Assembly: GCF_002351485.1 (NCBI RefSeq)
Contig: NZ_NWMW01000001.1
Coordinates: 124,001 to 188,000, forward strand
Direction: 5' to 3'
DNA length: 64,000 nucleotides
Origin: Sphingomonas spermidinifaciens
Lineage (GTDB): Bacteria > Pseudomonadota > Alphaproteobacteria > Sphingomonadales > Sphingomonadaceae
The notes below the pieces were generated by a model. That model did no database searches, was not told the origin of the DNA, and was given only the letters and a program-made list of their open reading frames with translations. Position numbers and translations under genes: made by a program. This document shows, one piece after another, positions 1 through 9,405 of the stretch (the first letter of the stretch is position 1; each line of letters starts with the position of its first letter).

Positions 1-990
1 CTGCTCGTAGGCGCGGTGCGCGGGGCCTATGCCGAGATGCTGGCGAGGGACCGCCATGCCGTCGTGGCGCTGTTCCTCGACGTGCCCGCCGACGGCGTCG
101 ACGTGAACGTCCACCCCGCCAAGACCGAGGTCCGCTTTCGCGATCCGGCGCTGGTGCGTGGCCTGATCGTCAGCGGCCTCCGGCGTGCGCTCGACGAGGC
201 GGGGCACCGGGTCGTGCAGGCCGCCGATGCCGGCGCAATGGCCAACTGGCAGGCCGAGCCCATGGCGTCATCGGCACCCCCGCCGGAGGCGTTCGCCTGG
301 GGGACGCCGGCGGGCGACCTGCTCGTCAGGGACGCGCGCCCCACCTTCCTGTCGCCGCCCCCCGCCGCCTGCGCCGAGCCGGCGTCGGAGCCCGTCCCCT
401 CGACCACCACGCATCCCCTCGGCGTGGCGCGCGGACAGGTTGCGCGCACCTATATCGTCGCAGAGGCCGAGGACGGCCTCGTCATCGTCGACCAGCATGC
501 CGCGCACGAGCGCCTCGTCCTCGAACGCCTGCGACGCGCGCTGGCGGCGGGCGGGGCGCCGCGACAGGCGCTGTTGCTGCCCGAGGTGATCGAACTCGAC
601 GAACCCGCCTGCGACCGGCTCGAGGAGCGTGCCGGCGAACTGGCCGAGATGGGGCTGGAGATCGAGCGCTTCGGTGCGCAGGCCGTGCTCGTCCGCGCCG
701 TCCCCGCGCTGCTCGGCCAGAGCGACGTCGCCGGCCTGATCCGCGACCTCGCCGACGAGATTGCCGCTCACGATCAGGCCCTGTCGCTGAAGGAGCGGCT
801 CGATCATGTCGCCGCGACGATGGCCTGCCATGGTTCGGTCCGTGCGGGCCGTGTGCTGTCGGTGCCTGAGATGAACGCCCTGCTCCGGGAGATGGAGGTC
901 ACGCCGCATTCGGGCCAGTGCAATCACGGCCGCCCGACATGGGTGAAGCTGGCGCACGGCGATATCGAGAAGCTGTTCGGGCGCCGTTAG
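1..990 (+). CDS. mutL: DNA mismatch repair protein MutL, C-terminal part (5' cut by window)
   Basis: The reading frame is open from base 1, so the N-terminal GHKL ATPase domain lies outside the window. What remains starts at the end of the transducer domain (motif [15 protein letters not shown]), passes a proline-rich linker and enters the C-terminal dimerisation/endonuclease domain. The metal-binding endonuclease motif DQHA-x2-E-x4-E is present ([12 protein letters not shown]), together with [10 protein letters not shown] and the terminal CNHGRPT motif. Known for the family: such MutL proteins nick the mismatched strand after MutS recruits them. It ends 43 bases before a same-strand transporter gene. 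Identification is very secure; only the start is missing. Confidence 0.95.
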   Translation: MLVGAVRGAYAEMLARDRHAVVALFLDVPADGVDVNVHPAKTEVRFRDPALVRGLIVSGLRRALDEAGHRVVQAADAGAMANWQAEPMASSAPPPEAFAWGTPAGDLLVRDARPTFLSPPPAACAEPASEPVPSTTTHPLGVARGQVARTYIVAEAEDGLVIVDQHAAHERLVLERLRRALAAGGAPRQALLLPEVIELDEPACDRLEERAGELAEMGLEIERFGAQAVLVRAVPALLGQSDVAGLIRDLADEIAAHDQALSLKERLDHVAATMACHGSVRAGRVLSVPEMNALLREMEVTPHSGQCNHGRPTWVKLAHGDIEKLFGRR

Positions 991-1033
991 GCGAGGCTTT
1001 GCCGACCAGCGCGTTTCGGCTACCGCCGCGGCG

Positions 1034-1474
1034 ATGAGCCCGATCCTTCCGATCCTTGCCGCGCTGCTTGCCGGCGTCGGCCTTGCGACCCAGTCGCCGA
1101 CCAATGCCGCGCTGGGCCGGTCGATCGGATCGGTGACGCTGGCGGCGCTGATTTCATTCGCGGTGGGGACGGCGATCCTCGTGGCCGCGTGGCTCAGCTT
1201 TGACCGGACTCCGCTGGCTACGCTCAAGGGCGCGAAGCCGTGGATGTTCGTCGGCGGCGCATACGGCGCCTATTTCGTCGCGGCGGCGGCGTTCGCGGCG
1301 CCGCGGCTCGGGCTTGCCTCGATGTTGACGATCATGATCGCCAGCCAGCTCGTCGCCGCGCTCGTCATCGACCATTTCGGCCTGATCGGCCTGCCGCGCG
1401 CGCCCGTCACCTGGGTGAAGATCGCCGGTGTTGCCCTCGTGCTGGTCGGCGTCGTCGTGGTGCGCAAGGGCTAG
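1034..1474 (+). CDS. DMT-superfamily transporter, YdcZ/DUF606 type
   Basis: A 146-residue integral membrane protein with about five hydrophobic helices: residues 2-24, 34-55, 68-90, 95-115 and 122-143. The opening pattern, an alternating Pro/Ala/Gly helix followed by QSPTNAALGR, is typical of the short DUF606 half-size members of the drug/metabolite transporter superfamily, which probably act as dimers in the inner membrane. The substrate cannot be told from sequence. Its stop codon overlaps the stop codon of the convergent PilZ gene by four bases, and no terminator hairpin is visible there. The alternative is a generic EamA half-transporter. Confidence 0.75.
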   Translation: MSPILPILAALLAGVGLATQSPTNAALGRSIGSVTLAALISFAVGTAILVAAWLSFDRTPLATLKGAKPWMFVGGAYGAYFVAAAAFAAPRLGLASMLTIMIASQLVAALVIDHFGLIGLPRAPVTWVKIAGVALVLVGVVVVRKG

Positions 1475-1788
1475 CGGCGCAGGATCGCTGCGAGCATCTC
1501 GTAATAGCTTGCGCGATCGATCCCCTGCTCGAAGCGGCAGCCGATCCGCCCGCCCAGCGACCAGCGAACCTCCGCTACGATGACGCCGACCACCGGCAGC
1601 GTGACGCGCAGCCGCGCGCCCTCCTCAAAGGCGGCGTCGCAGCGCGCCATAAGGCCGTGTGGGGAGAGGTTGACGATCGTCAGCGGGAGCGGCCGGGCAT
1701 CGGGACCGAACCCGCGTGCGCGGAGGTGAACCTCGTCGCGATGCTCGGCCCGTTCGTCGAAGAAGATACGCTCTATCGCCTGCCCCAC
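1471..1788 (-). CDS. PilZ domain protein
   Basis: A 105-residue protein consisting of a single PilZ domain, the standard receptor fold for cyclic di-GMP. Both halves of the ligand signature are visible: RAEHR (RxxxR) near residues 13-17 and NLSPHG (D/NxSxxG) near residues 40-45. This makes c-di-GMP binding likely rather than only possible. There are no other domains, so it would act as an adaptor on an unidentified partner for motility, adhesion or polysaccharide synthesis. It is tail-to-tail with the YdcZ-type gene and lies downstream of tyrS on the same strand, separated by about 80 bases. Confidence 0.8.
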   Translation of the reverse strand: MGQAIERIFFDERAEHRDEVHLRARGFGPDARPLPLTIVNLSPHGLMARCDAAFEEGARLRVTLPVVGVIVAEVRWSLGGRIGCRFEQGIDRASYYEMLAAILRR

Positions 1789-1867
1789 CTGGCCCCTCCG
1801 CCCCCGATGGTTTCAGCATTGGAGATGCGGGCTGAAAGCCAGGAAAACGAGCAGCGCTAATGCGGCG

Positions 1868-3100
1868 TTAGCCTTGCGGCACGAGTAGCCCGTGGTTCTT
1901 CTTGCCGGCCGAGACGCGCACACCCTCGCCCGCCACCGAGACGAGCAGCGTCTCGTCCTCGACCCGCTCGCCATCGACTCGCGCGCCGCCGCCCTTGATC
2001 AGGCGGCGCGCCTCGCCCTTCGATGCGGCGAGGCCGAGCGCGACGAGCGCATCAACGATGCCGATCGACCCGCCGGGCACGGGATGGGTGGGCAGCGCCT
2101 CGCCGGCCGCACCCTCCTCGAAGGTGCGCCGCGCGGTCTCCGCAGCCAGGACCGCGGCGTCGCGGCCGCGGCACATCGTCGTCGCCTCGTCGGCGAGGAC
2201 CTTCTTCGCTTCGTTGATTTCAGCGCCGCCCAGCGCCTCGAGCCGCGCAATCTCCTCGAGCGGCAGGTCGGTGAAGAGGCGCAGGAACCGGCCGACATCG
2301 GCATCGTGGGTGTTCCGCCAGAACTGCCAATAGTCATAGGCCGGCAGCGCATCCTCGTTGAGCCAGACCGCGCCCGACATCGTCTTGCCCATCTTGCCGC
2401 CATCGGCCGTCGTGATGAGCGGGGTGGTGACGCCGTAGACCTCGGTCCGATCGACGCGCCGCGTCAGCTCGATGCCGTTGACGATGTTCCCCCACTGGTC
2501 CGACCCGCCCATCTGGAGCCGCACGCCCATGCGCCGCGACAGCTCGCGAAAGTCATAGGCTTGGAGGATCATGTAGTTGAACTCGAGGAAGCTCAGCGAT
2601 TGTTCGCGATCGAGCCGCAGCTTGACCGAATCGAAGCTCAGCATCCGGTTGACCGAGAAATGCTGGCCGATGTCGCGCAGGAACGGGATATATTCGAGCT
2701 TGTCGAGCCAGTCGGCATTGTCGACCATCACCGCGTCGCTCGGCCCGTCGCCGAAGATGAGGAAGCGGTCGAACACCGTCCTGATCGAGGCGACGTTGCT
2801 CGCGATTACCTCGTCGGTCATCAGCCGCCGCGCCTCGTCCTTGAAGCTCGGGTCGCCGATCTTGCCAGTGCCGCCGCCCATCAGCACGACGGGCTTGTGC
2901 CCCGCCTGCTGCATCCGGCGCAGGAGCATGATCTGGACGAGGCTGCCGACATGGAGCGACGGCGCGGTGGGGTCGAAGCCGATATAGCCGGGCACCACCT
3001 GGGTCGCGGCCAGCGCGTCGAGCGCGGCGGCGTCCGTCACCTGATGGATGTAACCGCGCGCCGACAGCGTGCGAAGAAGCTCGGACCGGTATTCGCTCAT
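1868..3100 (-). CDS. tyrS: Tyrosyl-tRNA synthetase
   Basis: A class I aminoacyl-tRNA synthetase of 410 residues that charges tRNA-Tyr. The HIGH-type motif reads HVGS in [13 protein letters not shown], the tyrosine pocket motif SDQWGNI is present, the KMSKS-type loop reads GKMGKT, and a C-terminal S4 RNA-binding domain fills roughly the last 65 residues. The frame can be extended upstream to 3145, but the extra 15 residues do not resemble the family. MSEYRSELL is a normal bacterial TyrS start, so 3100 is chosen. It is divergent from anmK with a gap of about 75 bases that presumably holds both promoters. Confidence 0.95.
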   Translation of the reverse strand: MSEYRSELLRTLSARGYIHQVTDAAALDALAATQVVPGYIGFDPTAPSLHVGSLVQIMLLRRMQQAGHKPVVLMGGGTGKIGDPSFKDEARRLMTDEVIASNVASIRTVFDRFLIFGDGPSDAVMVDNADWLDKLEYIPFLRDIGQHFSVNRMLSFDSVKLRLDREQSLSFLEFNYMILQAYDFRELSRRMGVRLQMGGSDQWGNIVNGIELTRRVDRTEVYGVTTPLITTADGGKMGKTMSGAVWLNEDALPAYDYWQFWRNTHDADVGRFLRLFTDLPLEEIARLEALGGAEINEAKKVLADEATTMCRGRDAAVLAAETARRTFEEGAAGEALPTHPVPGGSIGIVDALVALGLAASKGEARRLIKGGGARVDGERVEDETLLVSVAGEGVRVSAGKKNHGLLVPQG

Positions 3101-3175
3101 GACGGCGCGCCGATAGCATGAAATCGTGGCCAGGCGAGGGGGCATCTATACTTCGCCGGACGACGGGCTAGAGGA

Positions 3176-4282
3176 ATGCCCATGGACAGGGGTGCTTGCG
3201 TGAAGGCGATCGGACTGATGTCGGGCACGTCGATCGATGCGATCGACGCCGCACTGGTCGAGACCGATGGCGAAGGCGTGGTGCGGTCGCTCGGCTTCGT
3301 CGCGATCGAATGGAGCGACGCCGATCGCGCGCTGTTGATGGCCGCGACCGAGCGGGCGCTGGCGATGGCCGCACCCGGTCCCGATCCGCTGATCGATGAG
3401 GCAGCGGCGCGGATCGGTGTCACCCATGCGGCGGCGGTCTCGGCGCTGCTGCGCGAGACGGGTGCGGCGGACGTCTCGGTGATCGGCTTCCACGGCCAGA
3501 CTATCGCGCATCGGCCCGATCGTGGCTGGACGTGGCAGCTGGGCGATGGCGCGGCGCTTGCGGCGGCGACGGGCATCGACGTAGTGGCCGATTTCCGCAG
3601 CGCGGACGTGGCGGCGGGCGGGCAGGGGGCACCGTTGCTCCCCGTCTATCACCGGGCGCTGGTCGCGGGCGGTGAGGGGCCGGTCGCGGTGCTCAACCTG
3701 GGCGGCGTCGCCAATGTGACCTTCATCGACGGCGAGACGCTGATCGCATTCGACACCGGCCCGGCGAACGGCCTGATCGACAGCTGGGTGGCGGAGACGC
3801 GCGGCGACCGGTTCGACGACGGCGGCGCACTTGCCGCAACGGGCCGGGTGGACGAGGCGGTGCTGACCGCAATGCTCGACCATCCCTATTTCGACATGCC
3901 ACCGCCCAAATCGCTCGACCGCAACGACTTCACCGTTCAGCCCGCCCGCGGCCTCGCCGACGCCGACGGCGCGGCGACGCTGACGGCGTTCACGGCCCAG
4001 ACCGTGGCCGAGGGGCTGAGGCTGTTGCCCGCGCGGCCCAGCCGGCTGATCGTCGCTGGCGGCGGCCGGCGCAATCCGGTTTTGATGGCGATGATCGCCG
4101 AGCGCACCGGCCTGATCCCCGAGCCCGCCGACATGCTCGGCTGGAACGGCGACGCGCTCGAGGCGGAAGGCTTCGCCTATATGGCGGTGCGGTCGCTCAT
4201 GGGCCTGCCGCTCAGCTTCCCGGGCACTACCGGCGCCCCTGCGCCGCTGACCGGCGGAACGCTGCACCGGGCGGGCGCATGA
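3176..4282 (+). CDS. anmK: Anhydro-N-acetylmuramic acid kinase
   Basis: A 368-residue enzyme of cell-wall recycling. It hydrolyses and phosphorylates 1,6-anhydro-MurNAc to MurNAc-6-phosphate in the cytoplasm. Family motifs are clear: GLMSGTSIDAID (phosphate loop), GFHGQTIAHRP (catalytic region), DTGPANGLID and GGGRRNP near the C-terminus. The start could be ATG at 3176, ATG at 3182 or GTG at 3200; the GTG gives the most family-like N-terminus (VKAIGLMSG), and the first ATG is kept here. Its last codon overlaps the start of the next gene by four bases (ATGA), so the two are probably translationally coupled, although the neighbour has no known recycling role. Confidence 0.92.
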   Translation: MPMDRGACVKAIGLMSGTSIDAIDAALVETDGEGVVRSLGFVAIEWSDADRALLMAATERALAMAAPGPDPLIDEAAARIGVTHAAAVSALLRETGAADVSVIGFHGQTIAHRPDRGWTWQLGDGAALAAATGIDVVADFRSADVAAGGQGAPLLPVYHRALVAGGEGPVAVLNLGGVANVTFIDGETLIAFDTGPANGLIDSWVAETRGDRFDDGGALAATGRVDEAVLTAMLDHPYFDMPPPKSLDRNDFTVQPARGLADADGAATLTAFTAQTVAEGLRLLPARPSRLIVAGGGRRNPVLMAMIAERTGLIPEPADMLGWNGDALEAEGFAYMAVRSLMGLPLSFPGTTGAPAPLTGGTLHRAGA

Positions 4283-5454
4283 TCGCCGGCCTGATCTTCG
4301 CAACCGAGGCCGCCGAGGATCGCGGCGAGGCATTGGCGGCGACGCTGCCGTTCGGCGGCATGACACTGATCGAATATCAGGCGCGACTGCTGATCGGCTG
4401 CGGCGCGGCTCACCTGATGATTGCGGTCGCGCGAGTGACGCCGGCGTTGCTCGCCGCGGTCAACCGGATCGGCCGGCGAGGCATCGCCATCGATGTCGTT
4501 CGCTCCGCCGAGGAAGCGGCGGCCAAGGCGCATCCGCTCGCCAGCATCGTCGTCGTCGCCGACTCGCTCGTGACCACCGATCAGGCCGTGCGCGCCATTG
4601 CCTTCGCCCAGCCCGACACGCTGATGGTGCTGGCCGAGGCCGCCTCGCCCGCCGCGGTCGAGCGCGTGGATGCCGGTCACGTCTGGGCGGGTCTTGCCGC
4701 GCTGAGCGCCACACGGCTCAAGGAAATCGCCGGCATGCCGCGAGAATACGACTTCCAGTCGACGCTGCTGCGTGTCGTCGTCGCGGGCGGCGCGGCACAG
4801 GTTCAGCTTCCCGCCGCCGCCAAGCGCGCGGGCCACGGCGTCGAGCGCAATGCGGGCGCGCTCGCCAGCCGCGGCAATGCCGTGCTTGCTGCGCTCGCAA
4901 ACGGGCGCACCGACTGGCCCGACCGCTTCGTCTTCACGCCGATCTCGCGCTTCGCCTTGCCGAAGCTGGCGGCGCGCGGCGTACCGCACTGGGGCGCACC
5001 GGCTGCCGCCGGCCTACTGACCGCGGGCGGGCTCGTCGCAGCGTGGCTCGGGAGCGCGGGAGCCGGCCTCGTCCTGTCGCTGCTCGCTATCGCGGCGCTG
5101 TCGACGGGCTCGTTGCTCAGCTGGCTGCGCGGCGACGATCGCCGGGCGCTGGCGCAGGAGCGGGCGATCGCCGCGATCGCCGCGATCGCCGTGCTGGCGA
5201 CCGGCCTTGCCGCCTCGTTCGTCGATGCGACCGCGACGCCGATCGTCCTCGCCGTGGTCGCCGTGGCCGCAGCCGGCATGACCGAACGAAGCGGCGCACG
5301 CGCAGGCTGGTGGTGGGGGAGTCCGGCTGGCTACCCGCTGATCCTCGCGCCCTTCGCGCTCGCCGGTTTCTCCTGGGCAGGGCTGGCGGTGATCGCCGCC
5401 TATGCGATGATAACGCTGGGCGCGGCGATCGAAACGCTGCGGCTGAAGGCTTAG
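4279..5454 (+). CDS. Nucleotidyltransferase-like protein fused to a membrane domain
   Basis: A 391-residue protein of unknown function. Residues 1 to about 200 look like a sugar-nucleotide transferase fold: a hydrophobic first strand, a short loop, the sequence MTLIEYQARLLIGCGAAHL resembling the helix after the P-loop, then VVVADSLV resembling the metal-binding strand. The GxGxR signature for NTP binding is absent. Residues about 235-390 are four to five hydrophobic segments with an alanine-rich repeat AIAAIAAIAV. The layout recalls bifunctional nucleotidyltransferase/CDP-alcohol transferases of inositol-lipid synthesis, but the CDP-alcohol DGx2AR signature was not found. It is coupled to anmK by an ATGA overlap. 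The function remains unknown. Confidence 0.55.
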   Translation: MIAGLIFATEAAEDRGEALAATLPFGGMTLIEYQARLLIGCGAAHLMIAVARVTPALLAAVNRIGRRGIAIDVVRSAEEAAAKAHPLASIVVVADSLVTTDQAVRAIAFAQPDTLMVLAEAASPAAVERVDAGHVWAGLAALSATRLKEIAGMPREYDFQSTLLRVVVAGGAAQVQLPAAAKRAGHGVERNAGALASRGNAVLAALANGRTDWPDRFVFTPISRFALPKLAARGVPHWGAPAAAGLLTAGGLVAAWLGSAGAGLVLSLLAIAALSTGSLLSWLRGDDRRALAQERAIAAIAAIAVLATGLAASFVDATATPIVLAVVAVAAAGMTERSGARAGWWWGSPAGYPLILAPFALAGFSWAGLAVIAAYAMITLGAAIETLRLKA

Positions 5455-5491
5455 CGGCTCTTTAACGACAGCCGGTTAGGACGTTGCCAGC

Positions 5492-6571
5492 ATGTCGCTC
5501 GACCCGACCGACCCGCATGGCGGCCCCCCCGTCGATGCCGCGACCCTGCTGGCGGAGGCCGATGGGGCGGAGGCGCTTGCCCGCCGTCTGCGCGAGGGGG
5601 CGGTGCGCGATCTGCTGATTCCCGATGCCGCGCGGCTCGACGACCGTCGCCGCGCTGCATTGCGCACCCTGCTTCGGGCGATCGTCGGCACGATCGGCGC
5701 CGACATCCATGAATTTGCGCTCCGCCGCCTGCGCCGGGAAGACGAGGGCGCTGCCACCGCGCTCGCCGGGGTGGCGGCGCCTCGTATCCTTTCGCAGATC
5801 GAGCATCGGCTGGCCCGGAAGGGCGAGGTGGCCGCCGACCTGATTGGCCGCGTGACGCTCGACCTGATCGGCGCCGCACTGCCGAGCGGGGTAGTCGAAT
5901 CCGTTCCTCCCTTTGCCCCTGCTGGCCACGCGGCCGAGCGTGCCGCATCGGCGCTGCGCCTGGCCGAGAGCCGCCGCCGTACACCCCCGGACCAGCCGCC
6001 CTATGCGATCGACCTTCCTGCCGAGAGCCAGGCACAGTTTACCTGGTGGATCGCCGCTGCGATCGCCGAGGAAGCGGCTGCACCAGCCGATTCCGCTGCG
6101 GCGATCGACCGGGCGCTCGCCGACGGGGCCGTGCAGGCACTTTCGCAGGCCGATGAGGGCGAGCGGCTGGAAGCGGCCGCGATGCGGCTGGCCGGGTTGG
6201 CAGACCGGCGTGGTCCCGCACTGGCCGAGGCCATGGATCATTGCCTGGCCGAGCGACGCATCGTCCTGCTCGCCGCACTGATCGCACACGCAGCCGGTGC
6301 CCCATATGAGGCCGTGCGCGGCTTGATCGTCGAGCCCGCCGATCCGCGCCTGTGGTTGCTGCTCCGCAGCCTCGACTTGCCTAGGGAAAGCATCGCCCGC
6401 GTCGGCTATTCGCTGTCGGAGGCCGACCGCCGGCGCGACCTCGAGCGCTTTGCCGACCAGCTCGACATCATGATGGCCCTGCCCGCCGTTGCAGTGACGA
6501 AGGCCATCGCGGCGCTTCGCCTGCCACAGGGGTATCGCGACGTCCGTTTAGACGGGCCCGCCGGATCATGA
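5492..6571 (+). CDS. DUF2336-like helical protein
   Basis: A 359-residue cytoplasmic protein without signal peptide or membrane segment. It is almost entirely Ala/Arg/Leu-rich amphipathic helix, with repeated units of about 30-40 residues that suggest a HEAT-like solenoid. This matches the alphaproteobacterial DUF2336 family in length and composition, but that assignment is by overall impression, not by a diagnostic motif. It overlaps the following histidine-kinase-like gene by an ATGA junction, so both are probably made together. A role as partner or regulator of that kinase-like protein is inference only. Confidence 0.55.
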   Translation: MSLDPTDPHGGPPVDAATLLAEADGAEALARRLREGAVRDLLIPDAARLDDRRRAALRTLLRAIVGTIGADIHEFALRRLRREDEGAATALAGVAAPRILSQIEHRLARKGEVAADLIGRVTLDLIGAALPSGVVESVPPFAPAGHAAERAASALRLAESRRRTPPDQPPYAIDLPAESQAQFTWWIAAAIAEEAAAPADSAAAIDRALADGAVQALSQADEGERLEAAAMRLAGLADRRGPALAEAMDHCLAERRIVLLAALIAHAAGAPYEAVRGLIVEPADPRLWLLLRSLDLPRESIARVGYSLSEADRRRDLERFADQLDIMMALPAVAVTKAIAALRLPQGYRDVRLDGPAGS

Positions 6572-7899
6572 CCGTTGCAACGTCCGACGTCGCCTCCGCG
6601 ACGATCGACCTCGACGGCCGGCTCGTCCGCGCCGATCAACGGCTTGCATCGCTCAATGCCGCAGCCGGCGGCGGCGAGGGGCTGCCGCTCGCGCTGCCAG
6701 CAATCGCGGCGCTGGCGCGGCTCGCGCGGCGGCTCGGGATCGTCATTGCCCGCCCGGCCGTCGTCGCGGACGGGGAGGCGGATATCGAGCTTTGGGTTCG
6801 TGCCCGCCCGACCGCCGCCGGCACCGAGATCGAGGTGAGCGGCTGGCCCGTCGGGGAAGTCGAGCCAGCGACCGCCCCGCGCGACCGCGACCGCTTCGAC
6901 GAGGCGGAGGCGCAGTTCGCTTGGGAATGCGACGCGGCCATGCTGCTGACCGCTCTGACCGGTGAGGGCTTGGATGGCGGGGCGATCGGCCAGCCGCTGA
7001 CGCGCATGTTCGATCTCAGCACCGACGACGCGCTGATCCCGCTGCTCGCCGCCGCCGCCAATCGCGGCAGCTTCGCCGATCAGCCCGCCCGGATCGCCGC
7101 GGACGGACGCGCGGTGCGACTCGGTGCTCGGGCACTGGTGGACGGCGCGGGCGCTTTTGCGGGGTTCGTCGGCATCGGCCGCTTCGCCGACGCTCCGCCT
7201 GAACCGGACGCTCCGCCGCCGCCTGCCTTTGGCGAGCAGTTCGCCGATCGCCTCGACCGCGCACTCCGAACGCCCTTGCAACGCATCGTTGCCCATGCCG
7301 ATTCGATCGGCGCGCAAGCGGACGGCCCCGTCCGGCCCGAATATGTCGAGTATGCGCAGGATATCTCGAGTGCGGCGCGGCACCTGATGGGGCTGGTCGA
7401 TGACCTGGTCGACCTGTCGGCGATCGAGCGGCCCGACTTCGCGGTCGAGGCCGAGCCAATCGACTTGGCCGACGTCGCCCGCCGGGCTGCCGGGTTGCTG
7501 GCGGTGCGTGCCACCAACGCCGACGTCCGCATCGACCGACCCGCGATCGACGACGTGCTGCCCGCGATCGGCGAGTTCCGCCGCGCGCTCCAGATCCTGG
7601 TCAACCTGATCGGCAATGCGGTCCGCTACAGCCCGCGCGGCGGGATGGTGTGGCTGCGGCTCGACCGCGGTGCGGGCGGCGTGGCGGTGACGGTTGCCGA
7701 CCAGGGCCGCGGCATCGCGCGCGAGGATCAGGCGCGCATCTTCGACAAGTTTGGCCGGGTGGACACCAACGAGCCGGGCGGCAACGGGCTCGGCCTCTAT
7801 ATCGCCCGGCGGCTGGCCCGGGCGATGGGCGGTGACGTCACGGTCGACAGCGAACCGGGGCAGGGCGCGCGCTTCACGCTGACCCTGCCCGAAGGCTGA
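6568..7899 (+). CDS. Histidine-kinase-like protein lacking the phospho-acceptor His
   Basis: A 443-residue soluble protein. Residues about 1-220 form an unrecognised sensory region. Residues 225-290 are the dimerisation helices and 330-443 the HATPase domain. The ATP-binding boxes are intact: N box NLIGNAVRYSP, G1 VADQGRGIA, F box IFDKFG, G2 GGNGLGLYIARR. The H-box reads RALRTPLQRI, with Arg231 where HELRTPL normally has histidine; the codon at 7258-7260 is CGC. The protein should therefore bind ATP but cannot autophosphorylate in the usual way. It could be a pseudokinase scaffold or allosteric partner. No response regulator is adjacent; the coupled upstream gene is the DUF2336-like protein. 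Confidence 0.85.
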   Translation: MTVATSDVASATIDLDGRLVRADQRLASLNAAAGGGEGLPLALPAIAALARLARRLGIVIARPAVVADGEADIELWVRARPTAAGTEIEVSGWPVGEVEPATAPRDRDRFDEAEAQFAWECDAAMLLTALTGEGLDGGAIGQPLTRMFDLSTDDALIPLLAAAANRGSFADQPARIAADGRAVRLGARALVDGAGAFAGFVGIGRFADAPPEPDAPPPPAFGEQFADRLDRALRTPLQRIVAHADSIGAQADGPVRPEYVEYAQDISSAARHLMGLVDDLVDLSAIERPDFAVEAEPIDLADVARRAAGLLAVRATNADVRIDRPAIDDVLPAIGEFRRALQILVNLIGNAVRYSPRGGMVWLRLDRGAGGVAVTVADQGRGIAREDQARIFDKFGRVDTNEPGGNGLGLYIARRLARAMGGDVTVDSEPGQGARFTLTLPEG

Positions 7900-7908
7900 C
7901 CTGCTACT

Positions 7909-8109
7909 CTAGCGCAACCGGCGCCCGATCAGGATCAGCAGCACGCCCGCCGCTGCCACCGCCGAGCCGATCGTCACCCACACCTGGTCGCCGATCATGA
8001 AGCTCGAAGCCGGCCAGCCGACGATGCCGAGGCCTTGCAGCATCCAGAGGATGCCGAGCAGGGCAACGACCAGCCCCAGCACCGACAGGACCGATCGCAG
8101 CCGGTGCAT
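7909..8109 (-). CDS. Small two-helix membrane protein
   Basis: A 66-residue protein starting [10 protein letters not shown]. It has two hydrophobic stretches (residues 8-32 and 45-62) and a positively charged C-terminus (GRRLR). Its ATG shares one base with the TGA stop of gltA (TGATG), so it is the distal, translationally coupled gene of the gltA transcript. The pattern of helix, short polar turn and helix is common to small uncharacterised inner-membrane proteins of sphingomonads. No function is recognised, and coupling to gltA does not by itself imply a role in the TCA cycle. Confidence 0.65.
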   Translation of the reverse strand: MHRLRSVLSVLGLVVALLGILWMLQGLGIVGWPASSFMIGDQVWVTIGSAVAAAGVLLILIGRRLR

Positions 8110-9392
8110 CAGCGCCGGTCGACCGGCACGTAGTCCCGCTGCGTCGGCCCCGTGTAGAGCTGGCGCGGACGACCGATCTTCTGCTCGGGGTCGGAGATCA
8201 TCTCGTTCCACTGGGCGACCCAGCCCACCGTGCGCGCGAGCGCGAACAGCGCGGTGAACATTGTCGTCGGGAAACCGATCGCCGACAGGATCACACCCGA
8301 GTAAAAATCGACGTTCGGAAACAGCTTCTTCTCGACGAAATAATCGTCCTTGAGCGCGATTTCCTCGAGCCGGAGCGCGGTCTCGAACACCGGATCGCTG
8401 ACATTGAGCGATTCGAACACCTCGCGCACCGTCTGCTGCATCACCGTCGCGCGCGGATCGTAGTTCTTGTACACGCGGTGGCCGAAGCCCATCAGGCGGA
8501 ACGGATCGTTCTTGTCCTTGGCGCGGGCGATATATTCGGGGATCTTCTCGGGCGTGCCGATCTCGCGCAGCATGTTGAGCGCGGCCTCGTTCGCGCCGCC
8601 GTGCGCCGGGCCCCAGAGGCAGGCGATGCCCGCCGCGATGCAAGCGAACGGATTGGCACCCGACGAGCCCGCGAGCCGCACGGTCGAGGTCGAAGCGTTC
8701 TGCTCGTGATCGGCGTGGAGGATGAAGATACGGTCCAGCGCCTTCTCAACCACCGGATTGACCACATAGGGCTCGGCCGGCACGCCGAACGTCATGCGCA
8801 GGAAATTGCCCGTGTAGGAGAGCGAGTTATCGGGATAGAGGAAAGGCTGCCCGATCGAATATTTATGCGCCATCGCCGCGATCGTCGGCATCTTGGCGAT
8901 AAGGCGATGGCTCGCGACCATGCGCTGGTGCGGGTCGGCGATGTCGGTCGAATCGTGATAGAAGGCCGACAGCGCGCCGACGACGCCGCACATCACCGCC
9001 ATCGGATGCGCGTCGCGGCGGAACCCGCGATAGAATTGCGCGAGCTGCTCGTGCAGCATCGTGTGGCGGCTGATCGTATAGATGAAGGTGTCGAGCTCGT
9101 CCTTCGACGGCAGCTCGTGGTTGAGCAGGAGGTACGCGACCTCCATGAAGCTCGACTGCTCGGCCAGCTGCCCGATCGGATAGCCGCGGTGGAGCAGCAC
9201 GCCCTGATCACCGTCGATATAGGTCAGCCCGGATTCGCAGCTCGCGGTGGAGGTGAAGCCGGGGTCGTAGGTGAACATGCCCGACTGGGCGTAGTATTTG
9301 CGGATATCGACGACGTCCGGCCCGACGCTGCCCTGCCTGACGGCATAGTCCTTGTCCCCGATCTTCATCGTCTGGCCGGTGGTGTCGCTCAT
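8109..9392 (-). CDS. gltA: Citrate synthase
   Basis: A 427-residue type II (hexameric, NADH-sensitive in related Gram-negatives) citrate synthase that condenses oxaloacetate with acetyl-CoA at entry to the TCA cycle. The catalytic histidine regions [12 protein letters not shown] and [14 protein letters not shown] are both present, as is the family N-terminus with a beta-rich extension before TGNFLRMTF. Length fits the Gram-negative type II enzymes. It sits 13 bases downstream of gltX on the same strand and is followed by a coupled small membrane protein. The second TCA enzyme of the window, icd, is far away at 55 kb. Confidence 0.97.
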   Translation of the reverse strand: MSDTTGQTMKIGDKDYAVRQGSVGPDVVDIRKYYAQSGMFTYDPGFTSTASCESGLTYIDGDQGVLLHRGYPIGQLAEQSSFMEVAYLLLNHELPSKDELDTFIYTISRHTMLHEQLAQFYRGFRRDAHPMAVMCGVVGALSAFYHDSTDIADPHQRMVASHRLIAKMPTIAAMAHKYSIGQPFLYPDNSLSYTGNFLRMTFGVPAEPYVVNPVVEKALDRIFILHADHEQNASTSTVRLAGSSGANPFACIAAGIACLWGPAHGGANEAALNMLREIGTPEKIPEYIARAKDKNDPFRLMGFGHRVYKNYDPRATVMQQTVREVFESLNVSDPVFETALRLEEIALKDDYFVEKKLFPNVDFYSGVILSAIGFPTTMFTALFALARTVGWVAQWNEMISDPEQKIGRPRQLYTGPTQRDYVPVDRR

Positions 9393-9405
9393 TCGCGTGT
9401 CCTTC

